50,650 nucleotides of DNA from Halobacillus sp. A5 (GTDB taxonomy: Bacteria; Bacillota; Bacilli; Bacillales; Halobacillaceae): the NCBI RefSeq assembly GCF_024189315.1, contig NZ_JAIZEO010000010.1, forward strand, positions 1 to 50,650. The letters run 5' to 3'. The notes beneath the pieces were generated by a model, which was not told the origin of the DNA, did no database searches, and saw nothing but the letters and a program-made list of their open reading frames with translations. Shown one piece after another: positions 19,732 to 29,960 of the stretch; position 1 is the stretch's first letter, and each line of letters begins with the position of its first letter. The translations under genes were made by a program, and so were the position numbers.

Positions 19732-21188
19732 CCTTTATCTTCCTCCTTCTCATATTTCGCCTGCACCCATAGCTGCTCCATTTCTTCTAATGAATAATCT
19801 TCTAATTTCCGATTAACTTTGTTCGCTTGCTTCTCCATAGAAGAAAAACGGTACCGGAATTTTTGGTTAGTCCGCTGTAAAGCAGTTTCCCCGTTAATTT
19901 TATAATGACGGGCTGCGTTCACAATTGCAAATAACCAGTCTCCAAATTCTTTCTCCATTTCTTCCCGGTCCAAAGCCTGCTCCGCTTCCAAAAATTCCCG
20001 CCACTCTTCTTCTACCTTTGCTAATACTAATTCGACATTATCCCAGTCAAATCCTACTTTCGCAGCTTTCTTTTGCAAATCTTCCGCCTGCAGTAACGCC
20101 GGAAAGCTTACAGGCACACGGTCTAACAGAGATTCCGGCTCTTCTCCTTTTTCCAGCTTCTTAATTTGGTCCCAGTTCGTTACCACTTCTTCGGCATCCT
20201 CGACCTGGACTTCTCCAAATACATGAGGGTGGCGGCGGATCATCTTATCCGTTACCGTCTGAATCACCTCATCTATAGTGAAGAAACCATCATCCTCACC
20301 AATTTGACTGTGAAGCATCACTTGCAGGAGCACATCACCCAGCTCCTCGATCATATTTTCATCGTCCTGACGATTGACAGCATCAATCAATTCATACGCC
20401 TCTTCAATCAAATACTTCCTCAACGATTCATGAGTCTGCTTCTGGTCCCATGGACAGCCTCCTGGTCCGCGGAGATCCCGAATTACTTCACGCAGACGGA
20501 AGAATTGATGATTTAATTGCTCTTTACTGACTGGCGGTACATACACACTCGTTAAATTATTCACTTCGACAGCACGGTCCAATTCTTCAAGAGACACTTT
20601 CACAAGTTTCTCATCACGTCCCCCGGCTGCCGTTACGACCGTCACCTCATAATCAGGAGGCAGGTCCTCAAGAAGCACCAGCTTCACTTCTGAAGCCATC
20701 ATAGCATCATACACCTGACAGAACACAAGGTGTTGCTGCAGCTGGAGTTGATCCCGATGGAAAGAAGTCGCATCCACGAACTGAAACCCTTCAATGGGAT
20801 CAATACGAAGAGCAGTAAACAGGTCATCCAAATAACTCTGACCACCTTTTATTTTTACCTTGCAGTCTTCACACCCCATCAGAAGCTGAACTGTCCGCTC
20901 AGCAAGCATCGGGTGCCCGGGAACCACGTATGTCACATCCTCTTTCTCTACTGCTTTTACCAACCGCTGAACAATCTCTTCATAAACATCTTCAAATTGA
21001 TCATGAAGTTTATATATAGCATCAAAGCTTTGAAAAGTAAGCCCGTCTTTTTGTAATTCCGTAACGACAGGATGGTCAAGCGTTCGAGCATAAATCACGC
21101 CCTCGCTATGCCGTAATTCGCGATAAATCCCTAAAGGCAGCTGGTCAATGTCTCCAGCACCAAGCCCGATCACTGATATTGTATTCAT
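19728..21188 (-). CDS. yabN: tetrapyrrole methylase-MazG nucleotide pyrophosphohydrolase fusion (YabN)
   Basis: A 486-residue fusion. Residues about 1-215 are a SAM-dependent tetrapyrrole methylase-like domain beginning ISVIGLGAGDIDQL; residues about 225-486 hold the MazG nucleoside triphosphate pyrophosphohydrolase domain with LIEEAYELIDAV, EELGDVLLQVM and the second copy EKEFGDWLFAIVNAARH, each with metal-binding Glu/Asp. MazG clears abnormal NTPs; the role of the methylase half is unknown. Start ATG lies after GGGAGGAAG, overlapping the end of the flippase gene. Overlap with rqcP supports one operon. Confidence 0.95.
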   Translation of the reverse strand: MNTISVIGLGAGDIDQLPLGIYRELRHSEGVIYARTLDHPVVTELQKDGLTFQSFDAIYKLHDQFEDVYEEIVQRLVKAVEKEDVTYVVPGHPMLAERTVQLLMGCEDCKVKIKGGQSYLDDLFTALRIDPIEGFQFVDATSFHRDQLQLQQHLVFCQVYDAMMASEVKLVLLEDLPPDYEVTVVTAAGGRDEKLVKVSLEELDRAVEVNNLTSVYVPPVSKEQLNHQFFRLREVIRDLRGPGGCPWDQKQTHESLRKYLIEEAYELIDAVNRQDDENMIEELGDVLLQVMLHSQIGEDDGFFTIDEVIQTVTDKMIRRHPHVFGEVQVEDAEEVVTNWDQIKKLEKGEEPESLLDRVPVSFPALLQAEDLQKKAAKVGFDWDNVELVLAKVEEEWREFLEAEQALDREEMEKEFGDWLFAIVNAARHYKINGETALQRTNQKFRYRFSSMEKQANKVNRKLEDYSLEEMEQLWVQAKYEKEEDKG

Positions 21189-21191
21189 GCC

Positions 21192-22766
21192 TTATCTTCC
21201 TCCCGGTAATAGTTTGATCAATCCTTCAGAAAAAGGGAGCGGCTCTAGTTCCTGTTGGTCAAGCGCCTTAAAGCGAATCAGCAGGTAAAGGTAAATCGAG
21301 GCACCAAACGCTATGATTAACAGCAGAGAGACCAATAAAGCGAGCCGGCCCTCAATGGTGTCCAACCACGGACTAACCATCAACAAAAAGCCGATCATGC
21401 CTGTTAACGCCCCTGTCATCTGCAGCCAGGGAAGCTCCACCCAATTCGTGGTCTTATATTCATTATGCAGCATATAGATATGACACCCTACAACAAAGGC
21501 TGCAGTAACTACAGAAGCAGCAGCCGCCCCATATTCTTCAAATGGAGGAACCCACCACACATTCAATAACCACTTCACAACAAGCGTCAGCACTGCTGCC
21601 AGGGCGGTATGTATAACCTTGCCAAAACCTTGGAGAATAGAAGAAAACGTAATCGCCAGAGAGCTGAACAAAATGGCAAGCATAAGAAGCTGCAACGGCG
21701 GAGAACCTTTTGAATCCTGAAAGAACACTTCGTTTACGTAAGGAAATAGAGTGACTAGTCCAGCCGCTGCCCCTGCCGCAATTAGCAAACAATATTTCAC
21801 TCCCCCAAAGATATAACGGTTGACTCGTTCAGGATCTTTGCTTTTCCTCTCTTTCGTCACTGATGGCACTAAGGCCAAAGCAAGAGAGGAGGCTAATACC
21901 GTCCCAAGCTGGATTAAGGGCTGACCTCTGTCAAATACACCTTTGGCAGCTTTAGCTTCTTCTAATGAAAATCCTGCCGTCTGCAGCCCCGAAATAAGGG
22001 TCAGTGCGTCAATGAGCTGTAAAAAAAGCAGCAGCATATAATTCATGCAGATAAATAAGCCATAGAAGAATATTGTTTTAACAAAGTAAAGGTTAGAAAA
22101 AACTTTCTTCCCTGCGGCCGGCCTTTCCCGCCGGATCCAGAAAACAAAAAGCACCAATCCAGCCGCGAGAGCTCCTAATATAGATGAGACGGCCCCTCCT
22201 TTTCCAATTAAGTAAAGATCCCCGGCCTGCGATACATAAAGCGCGGCGCCTATTATTACAATCACCCGGACGAATTGCTCGCTCAATTGGGATACAGCCG
22301 TCGGCATCATCATACCCTTTCCTTGAAAAACCCCTCGGATCAGGGAGGGCAATGGCAGAAGGAGAAAAACAAAAAAAGCAGCCTGAAGAGACGAAGTAAG
22401 ATCGCGGTCTCCCATGACATCCGCCAGACGTCCTGACTGCGTAAAGCCAACAAGAAAGATACCTCCACAAACGATAGACAACCAGGTAAACGCAGGTATG
22501 TAAAAAGAGCGGAATGTAAGTTTAATCCCGTGCTCTTCAAGCTCAGCTACAAGCTTAGAAACAGCCACGGGAAAGCCGTATAAAGAGAGCATTAGTGCCA
22601 TTCCTAACACCGGATAAATTTGCTGGTAAATGTAGAAACCCACGTCCCCGGCAATGTTCTGTAATGGAATCCTATAAGCCGCACTTAATATTTTACCGAT
22701 GAGTCCGGCTGCCGTGAGTAAAAGCGCACCTTTTACAAGCCGGTGTGACGCGTTAGAGTGTTCCAT
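21192..22766 (-). CDS. yabM: SpoVB/MurJ-like polysaccharide flippase (YabM)
   Basis: A 524-residue membrane protein of the MOP superfamily with about 14 hydrophobic helices. It begins LVKGALLLTAAGLIGKILSAAYRIPLQNIAG, typical of SpoVB and YabM, which flip lipid-linked cell-wall precursors. By position (spoVT-yabM-mazG) it is YabM; the exact substrate is not shown by sequence. The ribosome binding site is modest (AAAGGG). It is separated from spoVT by a terminator and leads into mazG with 3 bases between. Confidence 0.92.
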   Translation of the reverse strand: MEHSNASHRLVKGALLLTAAGLIGKILSAAYRIPLQNIAGDVGFYIYQQIYPVLGMALMLSLYGFPVAVSKLVAELEEHGIKLTFRSFYIPAFTWLSIVCGGIFLVGFTQSGRLADVMGDRDLTSSLQAAFFVFLLLPLPSLIRGVFQGKGMMMPTAVSQLSEQFVRVIVIIGAALYVSQAGDLYLIGKGGAVSSILGALAAGLVLFVFWIRRERPAAGKKVFSNLYFVKTIFFYGLFICMNYMLLLFLQLIDALTLISGLQTAGFSLEEAKAAKGVFDRGQPLIQLGTVLASSLALALVPSVTKERKSKDPERVNRYIFGGVKYCLLIAAGAAAGLVTLFPYVNEVFFQDSKGSPPLQLLMLAILFSSLAITFSSILQGFGKVIHTALAAVLTLVVKWLLNVWWVPPFEEYGAAAASVVTAAFVVGCHIYMLHNEYKTTNWVELPWLQMTGALTGMIGFLLMVSPWLDTIEGRLALLVSLLLIIAFGASIYLYLLIRFKALDQQELEPLPFSEGLIKLLPGGR

Positions 22767-22818
22767 GGTTTTCCCTTTCCGTTGTACAGAATAATTGAGT
22801 TATATTATAGCATAAAAC

Positions 22819-22846
22819 AAGCCAGATCTCTTGATAGACCTGGCTT
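22819..22846 (-). terminator. spoVT terminator
   Basis: AAGCCAG pairs with CTGGCTT, with extra pairs inside a short loop, and TGTTTTATG follows on the minus strand. It lies 6 bases past the spoVT stop. Confidence 0.85.
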
Positions 22847-22851
22847 CTCTC

Positions 22852-23388
22852 CTATTCCATCTGCTTCGCTAAAAATTGGGCAGCTGTCTGTACTGCCACT
22901 TGGGCTCCGTCCTCTATCGGTGAACCTTCTTTGTTAAACACAGCTACGCAGCCGATTGGATCACCTTGCGCAATGATAGGATAAATAATATAAGAAATAA
23001 CGTCCTCTTCCTGATCACGCACGATTTCTACAGGCTGGGGATGCTTCTCTGACTCAGCAGACCGCTTGTCCAGCACCTGTTCCATCAGACTTCCTATTTG
23101 ACGGTTTAAATACGACTTTTTCGACTCGCCGGCGACGGCAATAAATTCGTCTCGATCACAAATAAGGACAGGAACCTTCAAGGAATCGTGCAGGGCTTCG
23201 GCGTACTCCTTAGCAAAATCGCCAAGTTCACTAATAGGAGAGTATTTCTTTAAAATAACTTCTCCTTCACGATCAACAAAAATCTCCAATGGGTCCCCTT
23301 CTCTAATACGCAATGTGCGGCGAATTTCTTTAGGTATGACAACCCGACCTAAGTCATCGATACGACGAACAATACCAGTTGCTTTCAT
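22852..23388 (-). CDS. spoVT: stage V sporulation transcription factor SpoVT
   Basis: SpoVT is a forespore regulator that tunes the sigma-G regulon. The 178-residue protein has an AbrB-type swapped-hairpin DNA-binding domain (about 1-52: MKATGIVRRIDDLGRVVIP) and a GAF-like C-terminal domain (about 56-178). AAGGGAGG precedes the ATG at 10 bases. The upstream promoter reads as sigma-G, as in B. subtilis. Its N-terminal half resembles AbrB at 42050, from which it differs by the added GAF domain. Confidence 0.97.
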   Translation of the reverse strand: MKATGIVRRIDDLGRVVIPKEIRRTLRIREGDPLEIFVDREGEVILKKYSPISELGDFAKEYAEALHDSLKVPVLICDRDEFIAVAGESKKSYLNRQIGSLMEQVLDKRSAESEKHPQPVEIVRDQEEDVISYIIYPIIAQGDPIGCVAVFNKEGSPIEDGAQVAVQTAAQFLAKQME

Positions 23389-23470
23389 TCTAATGCTGCC
23401 TCCCTTTCATGGTGCTACAACCTACATTATCCTGCCAAAATTTCCATACAGAATAAATGGGTGATAAATA

Positions 23471-23500
23471 TAGTATGATACACCATAAAAAACCTATGCA
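23471..23500 (-). promoter_or_regulatory. sigma-G promoter of spoVT
   Basis: On the minus strand TGCATA (23495-23500) and CATACTA (23471-23477) are 17 bp apart, a near-perfect forespore sigma-G site. It lies about 80 bases upstream of spoVT. The rest of the 260-base gap before mfd holds the mfd terminator and nothing else I can support. Confidence 0.88.
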
Positions 23501-23609
23501 TAAAAAATAAAAAGTAGTTGAAGGGAAGGATTTGTCAGCGCTTTTCTTCAATTTGCAGCCGAAACGGCTCTCATTCATACTAACCCGTTTATTAACAGAG
23601 CAGAACAAA

Positions 23610-23645
23610 ATAGACGCCCTTACTCTTATGAATAAAGGCGTCTAT
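23610..23645 (-). terminator. mfd terminator
   Basis: ATAGACGCC pairs with GGCGTCTAT, with further pairs in the loop, and TTTTG follows on the minus strand. It starts 3 bases past the mfd stop. Confidence 0.85.
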
Positions 23646-23648
23646 ACG

Positions 23649-26600
23649 TCAAGCGCTTGTTGCTTCGCGAGTTAACTGAGGCAGCTTTTCTAAAAACTCT
23701 TCTACTGCATCATAACGTTTCGCCTGAGCCTGACGGTCCCAGGTGATAGTGACTTTCAACTGACTGTCTTCCGTACCAAGCTGGATCATGCGGCCGAATT
23801 CATTCGCCACTTCAAACAGCTTTGCGCCATCAATAAGCTGACTTTGACCGGCTTCCATAAGCATTACGATCTTCCTTTTCTTCTCAGATATAGACACTAT
23901 TCGTGCCTGTTTGGCATAGTGTTTGATCGAAGAAACCCGGAACAAATTCTCAACCTCATCCGGATAATCCCCAAACCGGTCGATCAATTCATCACGAAGG
24001 TCATGAATATCTTCTACGGATTCTACCGCCTGGAACTGCTTATACATATCAATCTTTTGTTTTTCATCAGAAATGTAGTCTTCTGGAATATAAGCATCGA
24101 TGTTTAAGTCAAGCTCAGTTTGGAATGGCTGAATCGCTTCGGGCTCCTTGCCTTGACGTTTTGCCTCAATGGCATCTTTAAGCATCTGAGAATACATGTC
24201 GAAGCCTACAGAGTCGATGAAACCATGCTGCTGGGCGCCAAGCAGATTTCCAGCTCCGCGAATGGATAAGTCACGCATCGCAATTTTAAAGCCTGATCCA
24301 AGTTCCGTGAATTCCTTAATAGCCTGCAGCCGCTTCTCCGCAACTTCGGTTAACACTTTATCTTTGTGATACGTGAAGTAGGCGTAAGCGACACGATTGG
24401 AACGCCCTACTCTTCCTCGAAGCTGATACAGCTGACTCAGTCCCATACGATCCGCATCAAATACAATCAGTGTGTTAACGTTAGGTATGTCCACACCTGT
24501 TTCAATGATCGTCGTACTGACCAGCACATCAAATTCCCCTTCTAAGAATGAGAACATGACATTTTCAAGCTCAGTTTCATTCATCTGTCCATGAGCAAAC
24601 GCCACTCTCGCTTCAGGAACAAGAGCGGATATTTCCTGCGCCATTCTTTCAATGTTCTCCACACGGTTAAACAGGAAAAAGACCTGCCCGTCACGAGCCA
24701 TTTCGCGTTCAACGGCTTCTCTCATAAATACAGGGTTATATTCAAGGACATAGGTCTGTATCGGGAAACGATTCTCAGGCGGCGTTTCGATGACCGATAA
24801 ATCACGGACACCGAGCATCGACATATGAAGTGTTCTCGGAATAGGAGTAGCAGTTAACGTTAACACATCTACGTTTGACTTCAATTGTTTAATTTTTTCT
24901 TTATGCTTTACACCAAATCGCTGCTCTTCATCGACGATCAGCAGACCAAGGTCTTTGAAGTGAATATCCTTTGATAAGATGCGGTGGGTTCCAACGACAA
25001 TATCAACGAGTCCTTTCCTTAATCGATCCGTTGTTTCTTTTTGCTGCTTTTTCGTTCGAAAGCGGCTGAGGAGACCGATGTTAATGCCGAAATCCTGGAA
25101 TCTTTCCTGCATTGTTTCATAGTGCTGCTGAGCCAGGATGGTGGTAGGTACTAGCAAAGCCACCTGTTTCCCATTTTCCACCGCTTTAAAAGCGGCGCGG
25201 ATAGCAACTTCAGTCTTTCCATAGCCTACATCTCCGCATAATAGACGGTCCATTGGCCGGATTTTCTCCATGTCCTCTTTAATTTCATCGACACAACGAA
25301 TCTGGTCTTCGGTTTCTTCATATGGGAAGGCTGCTTCAAAATCACGCTGCATTTCGCCATCCTCGTCAAAAGCGTGCCCTTTAGAAGCTTCCCGCTCTGC
25401 GTAAAGCTGAATCAGGTCATCAGCAATATCTTCCACAGAAGTTTGAACCCGCTTCTTCACCTTGGCCCACTCACTGCCGCCGAGTTTATAAACTTTAGGT
25501 TCTTTGCCTTCTGACCCTACGTACTTCTGAATTAAATCGATTTGGTCAATAGGAACAAAAAGCTTATCATTTCCTGAATACTTCACCATCATGAAATCTT
25601 TGTGACTGTCTCCGACTTTTAATGTTTCTATACCAATGTATTTGCCAATTCCGTGATTCGCATGTACAACATAATCGCCGACTTTTAACTCCTGATAGTT
25701 TTTTATCCGCTCTGCATTTGATAACTTCTGACGGCGCTTCGGCTTCGCCGTGCGCTTTTTAAACAGCTCGTTCTCCGTTAAAACAGCAAGCTTATGCATT
25801 GGCCATTCAAAACCACTGCTAATACTCCCCTTTACGATAGTCGGAGTTTGTACAGGCAGCTTAGGATGTTGTTTGGCAATGACGGCCTCCATTTGATAAT
25901 CATCCAGCACTGAATGAATCTTCTCCGCCCTCGTATCATCAGGAGCTAAAATGATTACGCTGTAATTCTGCTTTATCCAGCGATCCATTTCCGTTTTCAG
26001 CAGGTTCATCTGACCATGAAACTGCTGCATTTGACGGCTTGAAATATTTACGATGTTTTGAGGGTGCGTATTTGGAATATGACGCATAAACACTGATAAA
26101 TACAGCTTCGTCTGCTTCATACCCGCCCAAGTGTCATGCCAGTCAAACGAAATACGTAAATCCCGGACCATTTGATTTACTTCAAGCAGACTGTTATGCC
26201 ACTCTGCTTCCTCTTGATCCAGGCGACCTGCTGTCTCCTGAATACGACTTACCTCATCCAATACGATAAGTCCATGATCCGGTAAATAATCAAGCAGACT
26301 TACCGGCTCTTCATAATAATATCCAATATATTTATACATTTCCTGAAAACGCTCACGGTGCTGCAGCTGCTCAATGTCACGTTCAATGTAAGACGTAAGT
26401 GTCTCTTTTGCTTCAGACTTCGTCAGTTTTTTTAAAGAATGACTTAACGCTTCCTCAAGTTTATGAGAGGCCCTCGTAAAATCCTCTTCGGTTAACAGCA
26501 TTTCAGTAGCAGGCCCTATGTTGACCGAGCTGAATTTATTACGTGAACGCTGTGTTTCTGAATCAAATGTACGAATGGAGTCCAACTCTGTATCGAAAAG

Positions 26601-27185
26601 CTCGATACGGTATGGATATTCTGCCGTTAATGGATAAACGTCGATAATACCACCGCGAAGCGAAAATTCTCCCGGGCTCGACACCATATCCGTACGCTCA
26701 TAGCCCATACGAATAAGCCGGGTTAAATAATCATCCAAATCTACATCTTCACCAACACGAAAAGGGAGCATATTTTGCTCCCAATAATATTTAGGCGGCA
26801 TAATCCGTTTCAACGCAGCTACAGGAGCAATGAGAATACCAGATTTCTGTCTCAGCCACTGGCTGAGCGCTTCAATCCGCTGACTTCTCAGCTCAGGGCT
26901 TGCTACTGCAATCTCTGAAGCGATCAGCTCGTTCACCGGGTAAAGATGAACATTATCCTTATCACTAAGCTCTGCTAAGTCATCATACAGCTGCTGAGCT
27001 TGAATCAGCTGATGGGTAACTACGAGGACCGGCCGTTCTAATGATTCGTTAAGCAGTGAAATCATTAAGCTTCGGGAAGCCCCGGATAAGCCAGCCACCA
27101 ATTGTTCGTTCATTCCTGATTGAAAGCCTTCAATCACTGAATGAATATCGTCCTGCGGATACAAATACTCTTTAATTCCGTCCAT
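23649..27185 (-). CDS. mfd: transcription-repair coupling factor
   Basis: Mfd removes RNA polymerase stalled at DNA damage and recruits the UvrA nucleotide excision repair machinery. Of 1178 residues, the N-terminal part is UvrB-like, the middle carries the RNA-polymerase interaction domain ([18 protein letters not shown]), and the C-terminal part is an SF2 translocase with Walker [14 protein letters not shown] box ([11 protein letters not shown]) and TATPIPRT. The ATG at 27185 lies 6 bases after GGAGGAG; an ATG six codons upstream overlaps that site. Length agrees with B. subtilis (about 1177). Confidence 0.97.
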   Translation of the reverse strand: MDGIKEYLYPQDDIHSVIEGFQSGMNEQLVAGLSGASRSLMISLLNESLERPVLVVTHQLIQAQQLYDDLAELSDKDNVHLYPVNELIASEIAVASPELRSQRIEALSQWLRQKSGILIAPVAALKRIMPPKYYWEQNMLPFRVGEDVDLDDYLTRLIRMGYERTDMVSSPGEFSLRGGIIDVYPLTAEYPYRIELFDTELDSIRTFDSETQRSRNKFSSVNIGPATEMLLTEEDFTRASHKLEEALSHSLKKLTKSEAKETLTSYIERDIEQLQHRERFQEMYKYIGYYYEEPVSLLDYLPDHGLIVLDEVSRIQETAGRLDQEEAEWHNSLLEVNQMVRDLRISFDWHDTWAGMKQTKLYLSVFMRHIPNTHPQNIVNISSRQMQQFHGQMNLLKTEMDRWIKQNYSVIILAPDDTRAEKIHSVLDDYQMEAVIAKQHPKLPVQTPTIVKGSISSGFEWPMHKLAVLTENELFKKRTAKPKRRQKLSNAERIKNYQELKVGDYVVHANHGIGKYIGIETLKVGDSHKDFMMVKYSGNDKLFVPIDQIDLIQKYVGSEGKEPKVYKLGGSEWAKVKKRVQTSVEDIADDLIQLYAEREASKGHAFDEDGEMQRDFEAAFPYEETEDQIRCVDEIKEDMEKIRPMDRLLCGDVGYGKTEVAIRAAFKAVENGKQVALLVPTTILAQQHYETMQERFQDFGINIGLLSRFRTKKQQKETTDRLRKGLVDIVVGTHRILSKDIHFKDLGLLIVDEEQRFGVKHKEKIKQLKSNVDVLTLTATPIPRTLHMSMLGVRDLSVIETPPENRFPIQTYVLEYNPVFMREAVEREMARDGQVFFLFNRVENIERMAQEISALVPEARVAFAHGQMNETELENVMFSFLEGEFDVLVSTTIIETGVDIPNVNTLIVFDADRMGLSQLYQLRGRVGRSNRVAYAYFTYHKDKVLTEVAEKRLQAIKEFTELGSGFKIAMRDLSIRGAGNLLGAQQHGFIDSVGFDMYSQMLKDAIEAKRQGKEPEAIQPFQTELDLNIDAYIPEDYISDEKQKIDMYKQFQAVESVEDIHDLRDELIDRFGDYPDEVENLFRVSSIKHYAKQARIVSISEKKRKIVMLMEAGQSQLIDGAKLFEVANEFGRMIQLGTEDSQLKVTITWDRQAQAKRYDAVEEFLEKLPQLTREATSA

Positions 27186-27234
27186 AACATACTCCTCCAT
27201 CACCAGAAGCGCTCGTTAGAGGAGTCGTTCTGGT

Positions 27235-27465
27235 TTAATGAATAAAAAAGTCCAGCTCATGATAATGAGGATGCTGTTGAAGGGAACGTTCACACGAATC
27301 ACAAATGGTTTTGATGTTCATATTCCCTTCTCGATCATACGTAATCATTTCTCGATGGTCATTTTCAGACAAACACTCTAAGCCAAGCTCAGAAACCTCG
27401 ACCCTTTCCCGATCTAGTTTTCCAACTTGGCGTTGGCAATGCCGGCATATATAGTTGATTTGCAT
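27235..27465 (-). CDS. fin: anti-sigma-F factor Fin (YabK)
   Basis: Fin binds sigma-F in the forespore and helps the switch to sigma-G. The 76-residue protein has one putative zinc site made of CRHC (Cys7, Cys10) and CDSC (Cys55, Cys58). GGAGAG lies 7 bases before the ATG at 27465; an in-frame ATG 33 bases upstream would include the promoter's transcript start and is rejected. The upstream promoter is sigma-F-like. Position between pth and mfd is as in B. subtilis. Confidence 0.93.
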   Translation of the reverse strand: MQINYICRHCQRQVGKLDRERVEVSELGLECLSENDHREMITYDREGNMNIKTICDSCERSLQQHPHYHELDFFIH

Positions 27466-27498
27466 ACATACACTCTCCTTGTTAGCAGTACATGTCAC

Positions 27499-27528
27499 TA
27501 TTGTTGCCGGCTTCTTACAAGCCTATAC
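27499..27528 (-). promoter_or_regulatory. sigma-F promoter of fin
   Basis: On the minus strand GTATA (27524-27528) is followed after 15 bp by GGCAACAATA (27499-27508), which fits the sigma-F -10 pattern GGnnAnAhTR at every fixed position. It lies between the pth stop and the fin start, giving a 5' leader of about 27 bases. Confidence 0.85.
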
Positions 27529-27533
27529 AGTTC

Positions 27534-28097
27534 TTATTTGGCATTGAATTCATTCATCACTTCGTTAAAAGGAAGTCCCATCCAGGATTCACAGGCTTTC
27601 ACGGAATGCGTCACGGCCTCATTGACGGGCTCCTGCTGCTCTTTGCTAAAAGGACTTAACACGTAGTCAACGACAGTTGTGGATCCTAAAGGCCGTCCCA
27701 CTCCTACGCGAAGGCGGTTGAAGTCTTTAGTGCCCAGCTGGTCAATAATGCTGCGGATACCGTTATGACCGCCATGCCCTCCTTTTTGACGCAATCTGAT
27801 TTTACCTGGAGGGAGATCCAAATCATCATATACTACAAGGACATCTTCTTCTGCAATATCATAATAATCCATGAATAATCGAAGCGATTCACCAGATAGG
27901 TTCATATACGTCTGCGGTTTAAGCAGAAGTATCTTCTCCCCATTAACGTGCTCCACGGTATAATGGCCTTTGAACTTCTCCTGAGAGATGCTCCATTGGT
28001 TTTGTTTCGCTAATTCATTGAGAATCATAAATCCTACATTATGGCGTGTGCGTTCATATTTTTTCCCTGGATTTCCCAATCCAACAATACACTTCAT
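27534..28097 (-). CDS. pth: peptidyl-tRNA hydrolase
   Basis: Pth (SpoVC in B. subtilis) recycles peptidyl-tRNA released from ribosomes. The 187-residue protein has the catalytic residues in order: Asn9 (GLGNPGKKY), His19 (RTRHNVGF) and Asp in VVYDDLDLPPG, plus KGGHGGHNGIRS. Its stop lies 6 bases before the fin promoter. It follows ctc by about 130 bases with a terminator between. Confidence 0.97.
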   Translation of the reverse strand: MKCIVGLGNPGKKYERTRHNVGFMILNELAKQNQWSISQEKFKGHYTVEHVNGEKILLLKPQTYMNLSGESLRLFMDYYDIAEEDVLVVYDDLDLPPGKIRLRQKGGHGGHNGIRSIIDQLGTKDFNRLRVGVGRPLGSTTVVDYVLSPFSKEQQEPVNEAVTHSVKACESWMGLPFNEVMNEFNAK

Positions 28098-28189
28098 ATA
28101 TGATCTTCCTTTATTCTTTCATTCACATTCGCTTCATTATAACAAATCCACAATAAAAAAATTGTCAAAATACCGTTTACGTAAAAAAA

Positions 28190-28212
28190 GAGCGCAACCA
28201 CCGGCTACGCCC
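28190..28212 (-). terminator. ctc terminator
   Basis: GGGCG pairs with CGCTC on the minus strand with further pairs (GCC/GGT) inside, and seven Ts follow. Some pairs are G-U wobbles, so it is weaker than its neighbours. Confidence 0.7.
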
Positions 28213-28229
28213 TATGCTTTACTATACGA

Positions 28230-28901
28230 TTATTTATCTTCGTTTTCTTTGTTTCCTTTGTTATCGTCTTCAGTTCCTTCGTCGTCAGCTTCTTCTCCAA
28301 CGCGTTCAGGCTCTGCATCAGCGTTATCCAAGTCTGGCTCTTCCGGCATTTCTTCCGGTGGAGTCACGGAAACGATTGTCGTGTTGTCATCCTCAGTAAT
28401 CTCATACTTACGGGATTCTTTTAGATCACCAACCATCACGGCGTCACCTATGTTTAACTCAGAAACATCTACAAGGATTTCTTCAGGAATGTCTCCCGGT
28501 TTTGCACGGATGGCCAAATCATAAAGCGGCTGCTGAACAACGCCGCCTTCTTTAGCTCCCGCAGCCTCACCTTCAAGGCGTACCGGAACTTCTACATCCA
28601 TTTCCTCAGACATGTTAACAATATAGAAGTCCGCATGAATCAACTCGTCCTTTAACGGATCAACTTGATATTCATGAAGCATGACATTAACAGTAGAACT
28701 ACCATTAATATCCAGCGAAATAATTGCGTTTTTACCTTCATCACGTACTGTCTTTAACAGCTCAATGCTGTTTACAGCTACGTTTACAGGTTCTTTATCT
28801 TTACCATATACGACACCAGGAACGTTTCCTTCGTGCCGCAGTTCACGTGTCACTGATTGTTTTAAATCTTTTCTTTGATTCGCTTTCAATGTAATTGCCA
28901 A
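28230..28901 (-). CDS. ctc: 50S ribosomal protein L25/general stress protein Ctc
   Basis: A 223-residue TL5/CTC-type L25 protein that binds 5S rRNA. The N-terminal L25 domain covers about residues 1-92 and the C-terminal beta domain about 95-185. It ends in about 40 residues of mostly Glu and Asp, usual for acidic tails in salt-tolerant Bacillaceae. In B. subtilis ctc is a sigma-B stress gene; a matching promoter is visible at 28942-28967. It lies between prs and pth as in B. subtilis. Confidence 0.95.
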   Translation of the reverse strand: MAITLKANQRKDLKQSVTRELRHEGNVPGVVYGKDKEPVNVAVNSIELLKTVRDEGKNAIISLDINGSSTVNVMLHEYQVDPLKDELIHADFYIVNMSEEMDVEVPVRLEGEAAGAKEGGVVQQPLYDLAIRAKPGDIPEEILVDVSELNIGDAVMVGDLKESRKYEITEDDNTTIVSVTPPEEMPEEPDLDNADAEPERVGEEADDEGTEDDNKGNKENEDK

Positions 28902-28941
28902 AATAATCTCCTCCAGTTAATTAACCATTCATTATTTTCAG

Positions 28942-28967
28942 GTTCCCTTTTCTAACAGAAGTTAAAC
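28942..28967 (-). promoter_or_regulatory. sigma-B-like promoter of ctc
   Basis: On the minus strand GTTTAA (28962-28967) and GGGAAC (28942-28947) are 14 bp apart. The -35 matches sigma-B exactly and the -10 matches 4 of 6 (GGGTAT). ctc is a classical sigma-B gene in B. subtilis, which supports the reading. Confidence 0.65.
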
Positions 28968-28990
28968 ATTTTTCATTACAATAGTCAGTA

Positions 28991-29944
28991 TTAATCAAAC
29001 AAGATACTTACAGATTGACGTTCGTGCACACGGATGATGGCCTCACTGATAAGCGGGGCAACAGAGAGTTGAGTGATCTTATCAATCGTTTTTTCTTCTC
29101 CCAGTGGAATGGTGTTGGTGACCACAAGCTCTTTAATCTTAGAGTTTTCAATCCGCTCTAATGCCGGACCTGAAAGAACAGGGTGTGTACAACAAGCATA
29201 CACGTTCTTTGCCCCATTTTCCACTAAGGCATTAGCAGCCAGCGTAATCGTTCCCGCTGTATCTATAATATCATCAATCATAATTGCCGTTTTACCTTCC
29301 ACATTACCAACGATATTCATCACTTCGGCAACATTTGGTTTAGGGCGGCGTTTATCTATGATTGCAATCGGAGCTTTCAAACGATCCGCCATTTTCCGTG
29401 CTCTTGTAACTCCACCGTGGTCGGGAGAAACTATGACAACATCATCGAAGCTCTTGGAATTAAAGTAGTCTGATAAAATCGGCACCCCAACCAGGTGGTC
29501 GATCGGCATATCGAAAAACCCTTGGATTTGCGGTGCGTGCAGATCCAGCATAATTACTCGGGACGCTCCAGCCGTTTCAAGCAGGTTCGCGACAAGCTTG
29601 GCTGTAATAGGCTCTCTTGCCCGCGCTTTACGGTCCTGCCGTGCATAGCCATAGTACGGCATCACAATATTTATTGTTCTGGCAGAGGCACGCTTTAATG
29701 CATCAATCATGATTAGCAATTCCATAATGTGCTGATTCACCGGTGCACACGTCGATTGGACAACATATACATCACATCCGCGGATACTTTCATCAATATT
29801 GATCTGTATTTCACCATCACTGAAGCTGGTGACTGTACACTTTCCTAATTCTGTCCCGATATTCTCAGCAATCTCTTTAGCAAGCTCAGGGTTTGAGTTA
29901 AGAGAAAACACCTTTAATGCTGAATCCTTATATCCAGTTGCCAT
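28991..29944 (-). CDS. prs: ribose-phosphate pyrophosphokinase
   Basis: Prs makes PRPP from ribose 5-phosphate and ATP, the precursor used by Hpt, by purine synthesis and by PurR sensing in this same window. The 317-residue protein has the class I PRPP synthetase signatures [13 protein letters not shown], the flexible catalytic stretch [17 protein letters not shown] and the PRPP loop [11 protein letters not shown]. The ATG at 29944 follows GGAGGG; a longer frame of 46 codons upstream runs into glmU and is rejected. It lies 16 bases after glmU. Confidence 0.97.
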   Translation of the reverse strand: MATGYKDSALKVFSLNSNPELAKEIAENIGTELGKCTVTSFSDGEIQINIDESIRGCDVYVVQSTCAPVNQHIMELLIMIDALKRASARTINIVMPYYGYARQDRKARAREPITAKLVANLLETAGASRVIMLDLHAPQIQGFFDMPIDHLVGVPILSDYFNSKSFDDVVIVSPDHGGVTRARKMADRLKAPIAIIDKRRPKPNVAEVMNIVGNVEGKTAIMIDDIIDTAGTITLAANALVENGAKNVYACCTHPVLSGPALERIENSKIKELVVTNTIPLGEEKTIDKITQLSVAPLISEAIIRVHERQSVSILFD

Positions 29945-29960
29945 GGATTTGAACCCTCCG

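Noticed and set aside
22093-22470. 125-codon minus-strand frame inside the YabM flippase
   Set aside because: It is another frame of a clear membrane protein gene, with an implausible composition.
23390-23608. 72-residue minus-strand frame upstream of spoVT
   Set aside because: It runs across the spoVT sigma-G promoter, has no ribosome binding site and no recognised domain.
27988-28524. 178-codon plus-strand frame over pth and ctc
   Set aside because: It spans two well-supported genes in antisense and has no family character.
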